5,395 nucleotides of DNA from Gemmataceae bacterium (GTDB lineage: Bacteria > Planctomycetota > Planctomycetia > Gemmatales > Gemmataceae). The DNA is taken from positions 1 through 5,395 of the forward strand of contig JADLBT010000304.1 in the NCBI GenBank assembly GCA_020847555.1. The letters run 5' to 3'. Below are positions 1-5,395 of this stretch, piece after piece. How positions within the stretch are numbered: position 1 is the stretch's first letter; each line of letters starts with the position of its first letter. A program made the translations under genes and the position numbers. The notes under the pieces were generated by a model that did no database searches, was not told the DNA's origin, and saw only the letters and a list, made by a program, of their open reading frames with translations.

Positions 1-815
1 CCGTTGACCCACGGGTTCGACGCCAGTTGCACGACGCCGAAGGGTCCGAGCGCGGCGGTGAGCGCGAGCCCGAGGGCCGAGAACGCCACCACGATCCCGA
101 TGCAGAAAATCCCCGCCTGCACCACGCTCTCCCGCCGCCCGCCCGAGGGCCGGTTGAGGAAGTAGGACATGGTGATCGGGATCATCGGGAACACGCAGGG
201 GGTGAAAATCGCGGCCAGCCCGAAGCCGAACGCCACCAGCAGGAACCCCGCCCAGCTTTCCTGCCGGGCGGACGGCGCGGGGGCGGGGGCGGAGGCGTCG
301 GGCGGGCGCGGTTCGCTGTAGCCGGCGGGGATGGCAGGAGGCGCGGCCTTTGCAGCCGGGTCGATGGCGATGGCGGCGGCGGTCACGGTGGCGCGCCCGG
401 GGACGCACAGCTTGTCCGAGCACGTCTGGTATTTAAGATTGAGCGCGATCTCGGACGGACCGGCGGCGACGTCCGGACGGAGCGTCCCTTCGACGTAGAA
501 GACCACCTCGTGCTCGAAGGTTTCGGTGTCGGAGTTGAAGTTGGGGTCGAAGGCGCGGACCGGCTTCGGCTGGAAGACCCGGAAAGCCTGCAAAGGCGAA
601 CCTTCCGGCAGCCGGATGGTAGCGGGCATGGCCGCCGGGGTGGAGAACGAGTACAGGTGCCAGCCCGGGGACAGTTTCCCGGTCAGCCGGCCGACGACCC
701 TGGAGCCCGGGGCGGCGGCGGCAGGCTCCACCGAGAAGGTCCAGGCGACCTGGTCCGGGCGCTCGGCGGCGAAGGTGGAGGCGGCCAGCAGAAGCGGCCA
801 CGCCAGCAGTTTCAT
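1..815 (-). CDS. dsbD: DsbD-type thiol:disulfide interchange protein, N-terminal part (3' end outside window)
   Basis: Inner-membrane reductant conduit: DsbD proteins pass electrons from cytoplasmic thioredoxin through the membrane to periplasmic or exported thiol proteins, including those of cytochrome c maturation. The frame stays open from ATG 815-813 to the window edge (271 codons). Residues 1-17 form a signal peptide (MKLLAWPLLLAASTFAA). Residues about 20-145 are an nDsbD-like domain with the typical GWHLYSF stretch and a Cys132-SDKL-Cys137 redox pair in a YQTCSDKLCVP context. An Ala/Pro-rich linker covers about 155-186. Membrane segment 1 (about 189-211) ends in the family hallmark FTPCVFPMIPITM with redox Cys207, and segment 2 covers about 231-256. 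The remaining helices and any C-terminal thioredoxin-like domain lie beyond position 1. The start is supported by the signal peptide and a Shine-Dalgarno (AGGA) at 821-824. It begins 46 bases after plsX and may be co-transcribed with it. The family call is firm. Whether the full protein has the three-domain DsbD layout cannot be seen. Confidence 0.9.
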   Translation of the reverse strand, partial: MKLLAWPLLLAASTFAAERPDQVAWTFSVEPAAAAPGSRVVGRLTGKLSPGWHLYSFSTPAAMPATIRLPEGSPLQAFRVFQPKPVRAFDPNFNSDTETFEHEVVFYVEGTLRPDVAAGPSEIALNLKYQTCSDKLCVPGRATVTAAAIAIDPAAKAAPPAIPAGYSEPRPPDASAPAPAPSARQESWAGFLLVAFGFGLAAIFTPCVFPMIPITMSYFLNRPSGGRRESVVQAGIFCIGIVVAFSALGLALTAALGPFGVVQLASNPWVN

Positions 816-820
816 CGGCA

Positions 821-825
821 TCCTC
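821..825 (-). promoter_or_regulatory. Shine-Dalgarno of dsbD
   Basis: Read on the minus strand, GAGGA precedes the ATG at 815 by five bases (TGCCG). It supports ATG 815-813, the first in-frame start that gives a proper signal peptide. Confidence 0.65.
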
Positions 826-861
826 GATTATGGATGAGCGGAACCACCGAAGGGTGACAGG

Positions 862-1887
862 TCAGTTGGCGCTGGCCAGTTTGTCGAGCGCCGGCAGCTT
901 CAGCTCGGCCTCGATGCGGCTGTTGATTTTGCCCTGGGCGAACTCGGCCGCCACCCGGATGGCGTTCTTGATGGCGTTGCCGTTGCTGCGTCCGTGGCAG
1001 ATGATGCAGACCCCACGCACCCCGAGCAGCGGGGCGCCGCCGTACTCGGAGTAGTCCAGGCGCTTCTTGAATTCGGTGAAGGCGTCGCGGGCCAGCACGT
1101 AGCCGATCTTGCGCGTGACGGTGGCTTCGAGCGATTCCTGCAGGAGGCGCTTGACCATGTCCCCCAGGCCCTCGGCCACCTTGAGCGCGACGTTGCCGAT
1201 GAAGCCGTCGCAGACCACCACGTCCACCTCGCCGCCGAAGATGTCGCGCCCCTCGACGTTGCCGACGAAGTTCACGTTGAGCCCCTTCAGCAGCGGCGTG
1301 GCGAGGCGGGTGAGGTCGTTGCCCTTGTGTTCCTCCTCGCCGATGGAGAGCAGCCCGACGCGCGGCCGCGGGCGGTGCAGGATGGTGCGGGAGTAGATCT
1401 CGCCCATCACGGCGAACTGCGCGATCTGGCGCGGGTCGCAATCGACGTTGGCGCCTACGTCCACCACCACCACCGGGGAACCGGCCACCGTGGGGAACAC
1501 CCCGGCCAGAGCGGGACGATCGACGCCGGGCACCACACCCTGCACGATCTTGGCGGTGGCCATCACCGCGCCGGTGTTGCCCGCCGACACGAATCCCTGC
1601 GCGGCGCCGTCGCGGACCAGCCGGCAGGCCACCCGCAGCGAACTGTCGCGCTTGGTGCGGAACGCCTTGGCGGCGCTGTCCTCCATGGTGACCCGCTCGC
1701 CGGCGTGGGCGATCTCGATGGGGAGGTCGCGCCAGCCCTCATGCTGATTCAGCTCGCGGCGCAACAGGTCGTCCCGGCCGACCAGGATTACTTTGACGTC
1801 GAGACTCCTGGCGGCGTCGAGCGCCCCGACCACTTCGGACCTCGGGGCGTGATCTCCGCCCATTGCATCCACGGCAATGGTCAGCAT
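862..1887 (-). CDS. plsX: PlsX, acyl-ACP:phosphate acyltransferase
   Basis: Converts acyl-ACP and inorganic phosphate to acyl-phosphate, the acyl donor used by PlsY to acylate glycerol-3-phosphate at the start of phospholipid synthesis. It is a peripheral, cytoplasmic-face membrane enzyme. The 341-residue protein has full family length and its landmarks in order: DAMGGDHAP (7-15), SAGNTGA (101-107), DVGANVDC (143-150), [12 protein letters not shown] (179-190), CDGFIGNV (226-233), YGGAPLLGV (282-290) and CHGRSN (297-302). ATG 1887-1885 puts DAMGGD at the usual distance from the N-terminus, and there is no earlier in-frame start codon after the rpmF stop. The start is only 12 bases past the rpmF stop, so the two are surely co-transcribed. 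No well-placed Shine-Dalgarno is visible. The nearest, AGGAG at 1903-1907, lies 15 bases upstream and overlaps the end of rpmF, which suggests translational coupling. The downstream neighbour is dsbD rather than the fab genes found after plsX in E. coli. Confidence 0.97.
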   Translation of the reverse strand: MLTIAVDAMGGDHAPRSEVVGALDAARSLDVKVILVGRDDLLRRELNQHEGWRDLPIEIAHAGERVTMEDSAAKAFRTKRDSSLRVACRLVRDGAAQGFVSAGNTGAVMATAKIVQGVVPGVDRPALAGVFPTVAGSPVVVVDVGANVDCDPRQIAQFAVMGEIYSRTILHRPRPRVGLLSIGEEEHKGNDLTRLATPLLKGLNVNFVGNVEGRDIFGGEVDVVVCDGFIGNVALKVAEGLGDMVKRLLQESLEATVTRKIGYVLARDAFTEFKKRLDYSEYGGAPLLGVRGVCIICHGRSNGNAIKNAIRVAAEFAQGKINSRIEAELKLPALDKLASAN

Positions 1888-1894
1888 GTCGGGT

Positions 1895-1906
1895 GGAGGC
1901 TACTCC
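1895..1906 (-). promoter_or_regulatory. Small inverted repeat over the rpmF stop codon and plsX Shine-Dalgarno-like GGAG
   Basis: On the minus strand the junction reads GGAG-TAGC-CTCC. The two 4-base arms (1906-1903 and 1898-1895) are exact complements around a loop containing the rpmF amber stop (1902-1900). The GGAG arm is the only Shine-Dalgarno-like string near plsX. A ribosome finishing rpmF would melt the stem. The structure is directly visible, but a 4-bp stem is marginal and the regulatory reading is inference. Confidence 0.3.
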
Positions 1907-2082
1907 TGTACGACTTCGATGACTTCGCGGCCCTTGTACTGGCCGCAGCGCGGGCACACGCGGTGCGGCAGCTTGGGTTCGTGACAGTTCGGGCACTCCG
2001 ACAGCCCCGGCGCTTTCATGGCGTCGTGGGCGCGGCGGGTGGCGGTCCGCCGTTGCGAGTGTCTACGTTTCGGATTCGGCAT
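1900..2082 (-). CDS. rpmF: 50S ribosomal protein L32 (bL32)
   Basis: Structural protein of the large ribosomal subunit. The 60-residue product has the family's very basic N-terminus (MPNPKRRHSQRRTATRRAHD), followed by a zinc ribbon with two CxxC pairs: Cys30-Pro-Asn-Cys33 and Cys43-Pro-Arg-Cys46. This is the zinc-binding (C+) form of L32. Length and start are standard for the family, and a strong Shine-Dalgarno (TGAGGT, 2089-2094) sits six bases upstream. It lies between a yceD-type gene (74-base gap) and plsX (12-base gap), the conserved order in many bacteria. The spacing to plsX is a multiple of three, so both genes share one reading frame separated by a single TAG. Confidence 0.97.
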   Translation of the reverse strand: MPNPKRRHSQRRTATRRAHDAMKAPGLSECPNCHEPKLPHRVCPRCGQYKGREVIEVVQE

Positions 2083-2088
2083 TTCTGT

Positions 2089-2094
2089 ACCTCA
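2089..2094 (-). promoter_or_regulatory. Shine-Dalgarno of rpmF
   Basis: TGAGGT on the minus strand lies six bases (ACAGAA) before the ATG at 2082. It is a good match to the anti-Shine-Dalgarno and fixes the start of L32. Confidence 0.75.
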
Positions 2095-2098
2095 ACAG

Positions 2099-2127
2099 AT
2101 CTTATCCGCTTGCGCGGGAACTTCCAA
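2099..2127 (-). promoter_or_regulatory. Possible weak promoter for rpmF-plsX
   Basis: On the minus strand TTGGAA (2127-2122) and TAAGAT (2104-2099) are separated by exactly 17 bases. Each matches four of six positions of the sigma-70 consensus. Transcription would start almost at the Shine-Dalgarno, leaving a very short leader, which weakens the call. It overlaps a CCGC-GCAA-GCGG hairpin. An internal promoter before rpmF would be plausible for a ribosomal protein gene, but this is inferred from sequence only. Confidence 0.25.
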
Positions 2128-2136
2128 ATTTCTCTT

Positions 2137-2155
2137 CGGCCGCCGCCGGCGGCCG
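2137..2155 (-). promoter_or_regulatory. GC-rich hairpin just after the yceD stop
   Basis: The arms CGGCCGCC and GGCGGCCG (2137-2144 and 2148-2155) are perfect complements around a 3-base loop. On the transcribed strand the hairpin begins one base after the yceD stop codon (2159-2157). It is followed by AAGAGAAATTT rather than a T-run, so it is not a standard intrinsic terminator. It could be a pause, processing or stability element in the yceD-rpmF transcript. The inverted repeat itself is certain and its role is unknown. Confidence 0.45.
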
Positions 2156-2156
2156 G

Positions 2157-2678
2157 TTACTGCAATCCGCGGAGAGCCCCCCAGCGATCGTCGGCCCCGG
2201 CCGGCCGGCAGTCGCACTCGGTTTCGTTGCGATCGCCGCCGCAGACCGGGCAGATGCCCCGGCAGGCTTCGCCGCAGACGCGCTGCATGGGCAGCGCCAG
2301 CAGGACCTGCTCGCGGAGGATGTCCTCCAGTTCGATCCCGCCGCCCTCGTAAAACCCGATCTCCGCTTCTCCCTCGTCGATCGCGACTTCCTCATCGCGC
2401 GCGATGACGGAAGCGGGCCGGTAGAAGAGGTCGAAGGGCGCATCGAGCGGAAAACGGGCGCGCCCCAGGCAGCGGTCGCATTCCGATTCCATCTCGACGC
2501 TGTACCGCCCCACGATCCGCACTTCGCCTTCCGTGTTCTTCAGCATCTCGGCGGTTCCCACCGCGTGAAGCGGGGAAACCTGCACCAGGGCTTCGCCTGA
2601 AAAGTCGATTCCCCCAGGCGGAAGAGTCTCGTCGAAACGGACCTTCCGCAGTTCCATCTCTTTGATGCTGAGGAACAT
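2157..2678 (-). CDS. yceD: YceD/DUF177 family protein (large-subunit rRNA accumulation protein)
   Basis: In E. coli, YceD is needed for normal 23S rRNA accumulation; in plants the family acts in plastid 23S rRNA processing. Its biochemical role is not settled. The 173-residue product starts MFLSIKEMELRKVRFDETLP, the usual family opening. It carries a C67-DR-C70-L motif, an acidic middle (about 94-120), a second Cys cluster (Cys135, 139, 143, 146, 155, 157) including CPVCG, and the C-terminal DDRWGALRGL typical of the family. The Cys pairs suggest zinc binding, which is inferred. I chose ATG 2678-2676 over an in-frame GTG at 2711 because family homology begins there, AGGG lies seven bases upstream, and a -10 element at 2713-2718 would leave no leader for the GTG. 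It heads the yceD-rpmF-plsX cluster. Confidence 0.9.
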   Translation of the reverse strand: MFLSIKEMELRKVRFDETLPPGGIDFSGEALVQVSPLHAVGTAEMLKNTEGEVRIVGRYSVEMESECDRCLGRARFPLDAPFDLFYRPASVIARDEEVAIDEGEAEIGFYEGGGIELEDILREQVLLALPMQRVCGEACRGICPVCGGDRNETECDCRPAGADDRWGALRGLQ

Positions 2679-2712
2679 ACGAATACCCTGGGCGGACGGG
2701 CGGAACTTCACC

Positions 2713-2718
2713 AGTATA
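2713..2718 (-). promoter_or_regulatory. Probable -10 element of the yceD-rpmF-plsX operon
   Basis: TATACT on the minus strand matches five of six positions of the sigma-70 -10 consensus and stands out in very GC-rich surroundings. Transcription would start near 2706, giving a leader of about 28 bases to the ATG at 2678 that includes the AGGG Shine-Dalgarno. No convincing -35 hexamer is visible. The expected position is occupied by a perfect GC palindrome at 2729-2740. The same CTATACTG octamer occurs just before the secreted-protein gene at 4665. Confidence 0.5.
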
Positions 2719-2756
2719 GCGCAAACGAGCGCGGCCGCGCCCGACGGCCCTGGGAT

Positions 2757-2773
2757 GAAAGCCTGGCCCGGCT
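2757..2773 (-). terminator. Weak possible terminator after the secreted-protein gene
   Basis: On the minus strand AGCC (2773-2770) and GGCT (2763-2760) can pair around a 6-base loop, followed by only TTTC. It starts inside the stop codon of the secreted-protein gene. Stem and T-run are both short, so efficient termination is doubtful. No better candidate exists in the 94-base gap before yceD. Confidence 0.2.
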
Positions 2774-4665
2774 CAGCGCACCGCCATCGTGACGCCCGCC
2801 TGGCTGGAGGACCCGCCCACCGTCACCGTGACCGGGACGGCGTCGCCGGCAGCAGCCGCCGCCGGCACCCGGGCCTGCACCATCAGCAGGCCGGCCCACC
2901 CCTGGTACACGCCGCCCGCGTACACGACCTCGGCATTCTGCCCGCCGATCGAGACGGTGACCGGCTGCGCCACCCGCGGCAGGCTCTGGGTCTCGATCCG
3001 CCCGTCCACGCCCGCCGGATTGGTCTGGCCGCCGCCGGTCCACAGGATGGTCGCGACCGAGCCTTTCGCCGCCGGGCTGGCGGCGGAGTTCAGGGTCCAC
3101 GTGTCGCCGTAGATCAGGCCGCGCCCCGTTGCCCCGCCCTCCTGGGTGAAAACCCCGGGCGCCGTCCGCGCGACCTGCGCCGCGACCGTGTTCGACCGGA
3201 CTCCCTGGTATTCCACCCGCACCTGGGTGCTGGTCTTGCCGTCCACGTCGAAGGGCACGACCGCGCCGATCTGGCTCGACTGCACGTAGAGCAGCGGCGC
3301 CTGCGTGCCGTCGAAGAACACCTTGACCCCGGCCAGTTCCTTCGCCACCCGGCCCTGCGAGTCGAGCTGGAAATTGGCGCGCGAATCGAGCGTCACCCCG
3401 GAAACCGCAAGCGCCACCATCCCGCCCGGCGCGACCGCTCCCGTAGCCCCGCTGGCCGCGTTCGAGATGCGATTGAGGCTCACCGCGCCGGCGCCCGACG
3501 TCAGGACGAGCGAAATGTTATCGGCGTGGGCGTAGATGTTCGTCGTCGGGTCGCCGAGGAACGTCATCCACAGGGTGAGGTGCAACTGCCGCGTCCCCGA
3601 GGGCACGGCGCCCTCGCCCGCCCGCCGCAGCAGCCCCGACTTGCCGCCGCGATCCTGCAACGTCACCGGCCCCACCTCGGCCTTGCCCAGTTCACGCCCG
3701 CCCGCGTCGAGAAACGCCAGCGCGAGCCGCGCCTGGTCGGGATAGTCCCCGTAGCCTCCCAGGAAACCCGAGAGCTGGTACCCCACCCCTCCGCTGTCGA
3801 TCCGCTCCTTCGCCAGCGTCACGTCGATGGTCTGGAAGGCCGAACGGGTCACCGTGTTGTAGGCGGCGAACAGGTTCCGTCCGCGATTCTCGGGCAGCGG
3901 ATCGCTCGCGGCAAAGCCGGTTGCGGAATAACGAACGGCCATCATGCCGGTGGGCGTATTCCAGCCCGAGATCGGACTCCAGGTGCTCATGGACTCCTCG
4001 CCCGCGTCCGTTTCGGCGTCGCCGTTCACCACCAGGTTCTGGCCGAGCACGGGTTCGAGCGCCAGCGCGAACGACAGATTGTCGGCGGACGCGTAACCGA
4101 AACCGGCGGTGGTCGATTGCAGCTCCAGCACCAGCTTGACCGAGCGCGTGTTCGGCAGCAGGAAGCCGCTGGCGGTCCGCAGGAACAGCACCGCTTCGCC
4201 GGAGCCGTCGTCCGCCGGGGCGCTGGCCGCAGTCTCGAGCAGCGTCCCGCCCGAGGCGTCGAGAAAGACCGCCCGCAGCGCGCCCTTGACGTACGGCGTG
4301 CCGCCGAGGTATCCGCTCAGGAAGAAGCGCACCCGGCCGGCGTCGATCTCGGCCGCGCCGCCCGCCAGATCGACGGTCTGGGTGGCGGTCGAAGCGTTCC
4401 CCGCGTCGGCGACGGCGAAGTAGTTTTTGCCGCGGTCGCCGGGGCCGTAGGCGCTCGAGTCCAGGAAGTTCGACGAATCGTATTTCACCGCCGTCATCGT
4501 CCCGGTGGCGGTCCAGTTCGGAATCGCGACCCGGGTCTCGTCGACGCTGGCGATGGCCTGCCCGGCCTCGGCGCCGGGGTTCTGGACGAGGTTGCGGCCG
4601 AAGACCGTCTGGCCCATCGCCCCGAGGGCGCCGATGAGCAACAGGATAAGCGAACGGAGAACCAT
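2773..4665 (-). CDS. Secreted two-repeat protein with C-terminal TIGR03437 (Solibacter) domain
   Basis: Function unknown; likely exported. The 630-residue protein opens with a short signal peptide (MVLRSLILLLIGALGAMG). Two homologous domains follow, at about 23-203 and 208-388. Each opens with NLVxN..AE, has a central FLSGYLGG or QLSGFLGG stretch followed by FLDA.GG, and closes with the motif ADN(L/I)S. They look like beta-sandwich, carbohydrate-binding-type modules, which is inference from motif layout. Residues about 396-630 match the TIGR03437 family: LNRISNAASGA, VAPGGMVAL, APLLYVQSSQIGAVVPF, VRVEYQGVRSN, NSAASPAAKGSVATI, GGQTNPAGVDGRI, VSIGGQNAEVVYAG and a C-terminal SQAGVTMAV. The domain is known from Acidobacteria, often at the C-terminus of large exported proteins, with no established role. 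No catalytic motif is visible. The ATG follows a TATACT element by six bases and has no Shine-Dalgarno, so the message may be leaderless. Neighbours give no functional hint. Confidence 0.88.
   Translation of the reverse strand: MVLRSLILLLIGALGAMGQTVFGRNLVQNPGAEAGQAIASVDETRVAIPNWTATGTMTAVKYDSSNFLDSSAYGPGDRGKNYFAVADAGNASTATQTVDLAGGAAEIDAGRVRFFLSGYLGGTPYVKGALRAVFLDASGGTLLETAASAPADDGSGEAVLFLRTASGFLLPNTRSVKLVLELQSTTAGFGYASADNLSFALALEPVLGQNLVVNGDAETDAGEESMSTWSPISGWNTPTGMMAVRYSATGFAASDPLPENRGRNLFAAYNTVTRSAFQTIDVTLAKERIDSGGVGYQLSGFLGGYGDYPDQARLALAFLDAGGRELGKAEVGPVTLQDRGGKSGLLRRAGEGAVPSGTRQLHLTLWMTFLGDPTTNIYAHADNISLVLTSGAGAVSLNRISNAASGATGAVAPGGMVALAVSGVTLDSRANFQLDSQGRVAKELAGVKVFFDGTQAPLLYVQSSQIGAVVPFDVDGKTSTQVRVEYQGVRSNTVAAQVARTAPGVFTQEGGATGRGLIYGDTWTLNSAASPAAKGSVATILWTGGGQTNPAGVDGRIETQSLPRVAQPVTVSIGGQNAEVVYAGGVYQGWAGLLMVQARVPAAAAAGDAVPVTVTVGGSSSQAGVTMAVR
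3502..4044 (-). repeat. Second copy of the intragenic domain duplication
   Basis: Encodes residues about 208-388 of the secreted protein. It shares with the first copy the order NLVxN..AE, TGxM.AV.Y, QT(I/V)D, ID(S/A)G, LSG(F/Y)LGG, (A/V)FLDA.GG and ADN(I/L)S. The similarity is clear in protein but diverged in DNA, so the duplication is old. Confidence 0.7.
4057..4599 (-). repeat. First copy of the intragenic domain duplication
   Basis: Encodes residues about 23-203 of the secreted protein, directly after the signal peptide. Its key residues align with the second copy over roughly 180 positions, and a linker of about four residues (EPVL) separates the two. Confidence 0.7.
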
Positions 4666-4671
4666 TTTCGC

Positions 4672-4682
4672 AGTATAGTATC
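4672..4682 (-). promoter_or_regulatory. Overlapping -10-like elements before the secreted-protein gene
   Basis: The minus strand reads GATACTATACT, two overlapping -10-like hexamers (GATACT 4682-4677, TATACT 4677-4672) in an AT-richer gap. TATACT ends six bases before the ATG at 4665, so transcription would begin at or next to the start codon. No recognisable -35 box was found at 16-18 bases. Confidence 0.45.
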
Positions 4683-4711
4683 CGCTTATCTGAAAACCTA
4701 AAAAGAGGGTA

Positions 4712-5395
4712 CTATGTGACGGGTCCGGGATTGAACGGTGTCAGCGCATTGTGCAGCCCCCACCGTTCGGCCCAGGTCTTCCGCCCCCCCGCGACATCGA
4801 GGATCAGGCGGAAGATCTCCTGCCCGGTCTCTTCCAGGGTGGCGCGGCCGGTGGCGATGCGGCCGGCGTCGAGGTCGATCAGGTCCGGCCACCGCTCGGC
4901 GAGCGCGGTGCGGGACGATACCTTGATCACCGGGACCATGGCAAGGCCGTAAGGGGTGCCCTCCCCAGTGGTGAAGACGTGCAGGTTCATCGAGGCGAGC
5001 TGCTGGGCGCCGCAGATGAAGTCGCTGGCGGGAGTGGCGGCGAACACGAGCCCGCGGGTGGACGGTTTCTCGCCGTGCGAGGCGACCGAGCGGATGGCGG
5101 TGGAACCCGCTTTCGCGATCGAGCCGAGCGCCTTCTCGACCACGTTGGCGAGGCCGCCCCGCTTGTTGCCGGGGGTGGGATTGGCGCTGCGGTCGGCGCC
5201 GCCGCGCGCCAGGTACTCGTCGTACCAGCGCATCTCCCGCACCAGCGCCAGCGCTGTTTCCCGATCGGCCGCGCGGGGCGTGAGCAGGTGGATCGCGTCC
5301 CGCACCTCGGTCACTTCGGAGAAGAGCACGGTCGCGCCCGCGCGCACCAGCAGGTCCGCCGCATAGCCGACCGCCGGGTTGCAGGTCACTCCCGA
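4712..5395 (-). CDS. UxaA-family altronate/galactarate dehydratase, C-terminal part (5' end outside window)
   Basis: Enzymes of this family remove water from sugar acids: altronate to 2-keto-3-deoxygluconate (UxaA) or galactarate to a keto-deoxyglucarate (GarD), in hexuronate or hexarate breakdown in the cytoplasm. The open frame runs in from the edge as [20 protein letters not shown], followed by [22 protein letters not shown], so the in-frame GTG at 5389 is internal and not the start. Visible family landmarks are [73 protein letters not shown] and a C-terminal [16 protein letters not shown] ending in TAG 4714-4712. The 227 residues present are a little under half of a typical UxaA of about 490-500 residues; the N-terminal SAF domain is out of view. 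Altronate is the likelier substrate given the UxaA-like ending, but galactarate or a related acid cannot be excluded. No clear terminator separates it from the next gene. Confidence 0.88.
   Translation of the reverse strand, partial: SGVTCNPAVGYAADLLVRAGATVLFSEVTEVRDAIHLLTPRAADRETALALVREMRWYDEYLARGGADRSANPTPGNKRGGLANVVEKALGSIAKAGSTAIRSVASHGEKPSTRGLVFAATPASDFICGAQQLASMNLHVFTTGEGTPYGLAMVPVIKVSSRTALAERWPDLIDLDAGRIATGRATLEETGQEIFRLILDVAGGRKTWAERWGLHNALTPFNPGPVT

Noticed and set aside
400..425. CX4C spacing (Cys132/Cys137) in the nDsbD domain as an anomaly versus the CX5C of E. coli
   Set aside because: As far as I know, the shorter spacing is common in DsbD homologues, so it is not unusual.
827..832. 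CATAAT as a -10 box for dsbD
   Set aside because: It matches five of six positions, but there is no -35-like sequence at the proper distance and the leader would be too short for the GAGGA site to work.
27..857. Plus-strand open frame of 276 codons antisense to dsbD
   Set aside because: It is a low-complexity Gly/Arg-rich product opposite a frame with a signal peptide, CX4C and FTPCVFPM motifs. Only the minus-strand frame is coding-like.
994..2352. Plus-strand open frame of 452 codons across plsX, rpmF and yceD
   Set aside because: It overlaps three confidently identified minus-strand genes and their gaps and shows no family features, so it is an antisense shadow.
2679..2711. Upstream in-frame GTG (2711-2709) as the yceD start
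   Set aside because: It lies one base after a probable -10 element, so it could not be on that transcript. The extra 11 residues do not fit the family's N-terminus, and the ATG at 2678 has a Shine-Dalgarno.
4674..4679. TATAGT on the plus strand as a divergent promoter
   Set aside because: No plausible plus-strand gene lies downstream. The match is explained by its overlap with the minus-strand TATACT elements.
2662..4701. Plus-strand open frame of 679 codons antisense to the secreted-protein gene
   Set aside because: The translation is rich in Arg, Gly, His, Pro and Ala with no recognisable motif. It runs opposite a well-supported gene and is the usual by-product of GC-biased third positions.
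4683..4711. T-rich stretch after the uxaA-like gene as an intrinsic terminator
   Set aside because: The minus strand has CTTTTTAGGTTTTC here, but no stable stem precedes the T-run.

Overview
The window is GC-rich bacterial chromosome in which every supported gene lies on the minus strand, so it reads from the right edge to the left. The best taxonomic clue is the large secreted protein at 2773-4665. Its C-terminal third matches the TIGR03437 ('Solibacter uncharacterized C-terminal domain') family, which is strongly expanded in Acidobacteria of the Solibacter/Bryobacter group. With the GC richness, this suggests an acidobacterium of the Bryobacterales (Solibacterales). That is an inference from protein character, not from a marker-gene comparison.

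Layout in the direction of transcription: (1) 5395-4712, the C-terminal 227 residues of a UxaA-type altronate/galactarate dehydratase, cut by the window edge. (2) 4665-2773, a 630-residue exported protein with a signal peptide, two tandem homologous beta-rich domains and a TIGR03437 C-terminal domain. It has a -10-like element only 6 nt before its ATG and may be leaderless. (3) 2678-2157, a YceD/DUF177 protein behind its own likely -10 element. (4) 2082-1900, rpmF (ribosomal protein L32, zinc-binding form). (5) 1887-862, plsX (acyl-ACP:phosphate acyltransferase). (6) 815 to beyond position 1, the N-terminal 271 residues of a DsbD-type thiol:disulfide interchange protein: signal peptide, periplasmic nDsbD domain and the first two membrane segments.

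The yceD-rpmF-plsX trio is the widely conserved housekeeping cluster that links 50S ribosome biogenesis with membrane phospholipid synthesis. In E. coli it continues into fabHDG, but here the next gene is dsbD. The uxaA-like gene (hexuronate/hexarate catabolism) and the secreted protein upstream look functionally independent of the cluster.

The intergenic gaps are short: 46, 94, 74, 12 and 46 bases. No gene-free stretch exceeds 300 bases. I saw no tRNA, rRNA, CRISPR array, insertion sequence or phage feature. The window is mostly ordinary core genome and I found no convincing undescribed multi-gene system. The points worth a second look are the duplicated domain in the secreted protein, the possible leaderless start, the small RNA-structure candidates around rpmF, and the replacement of fab genes by dsbD downstream of plsX.
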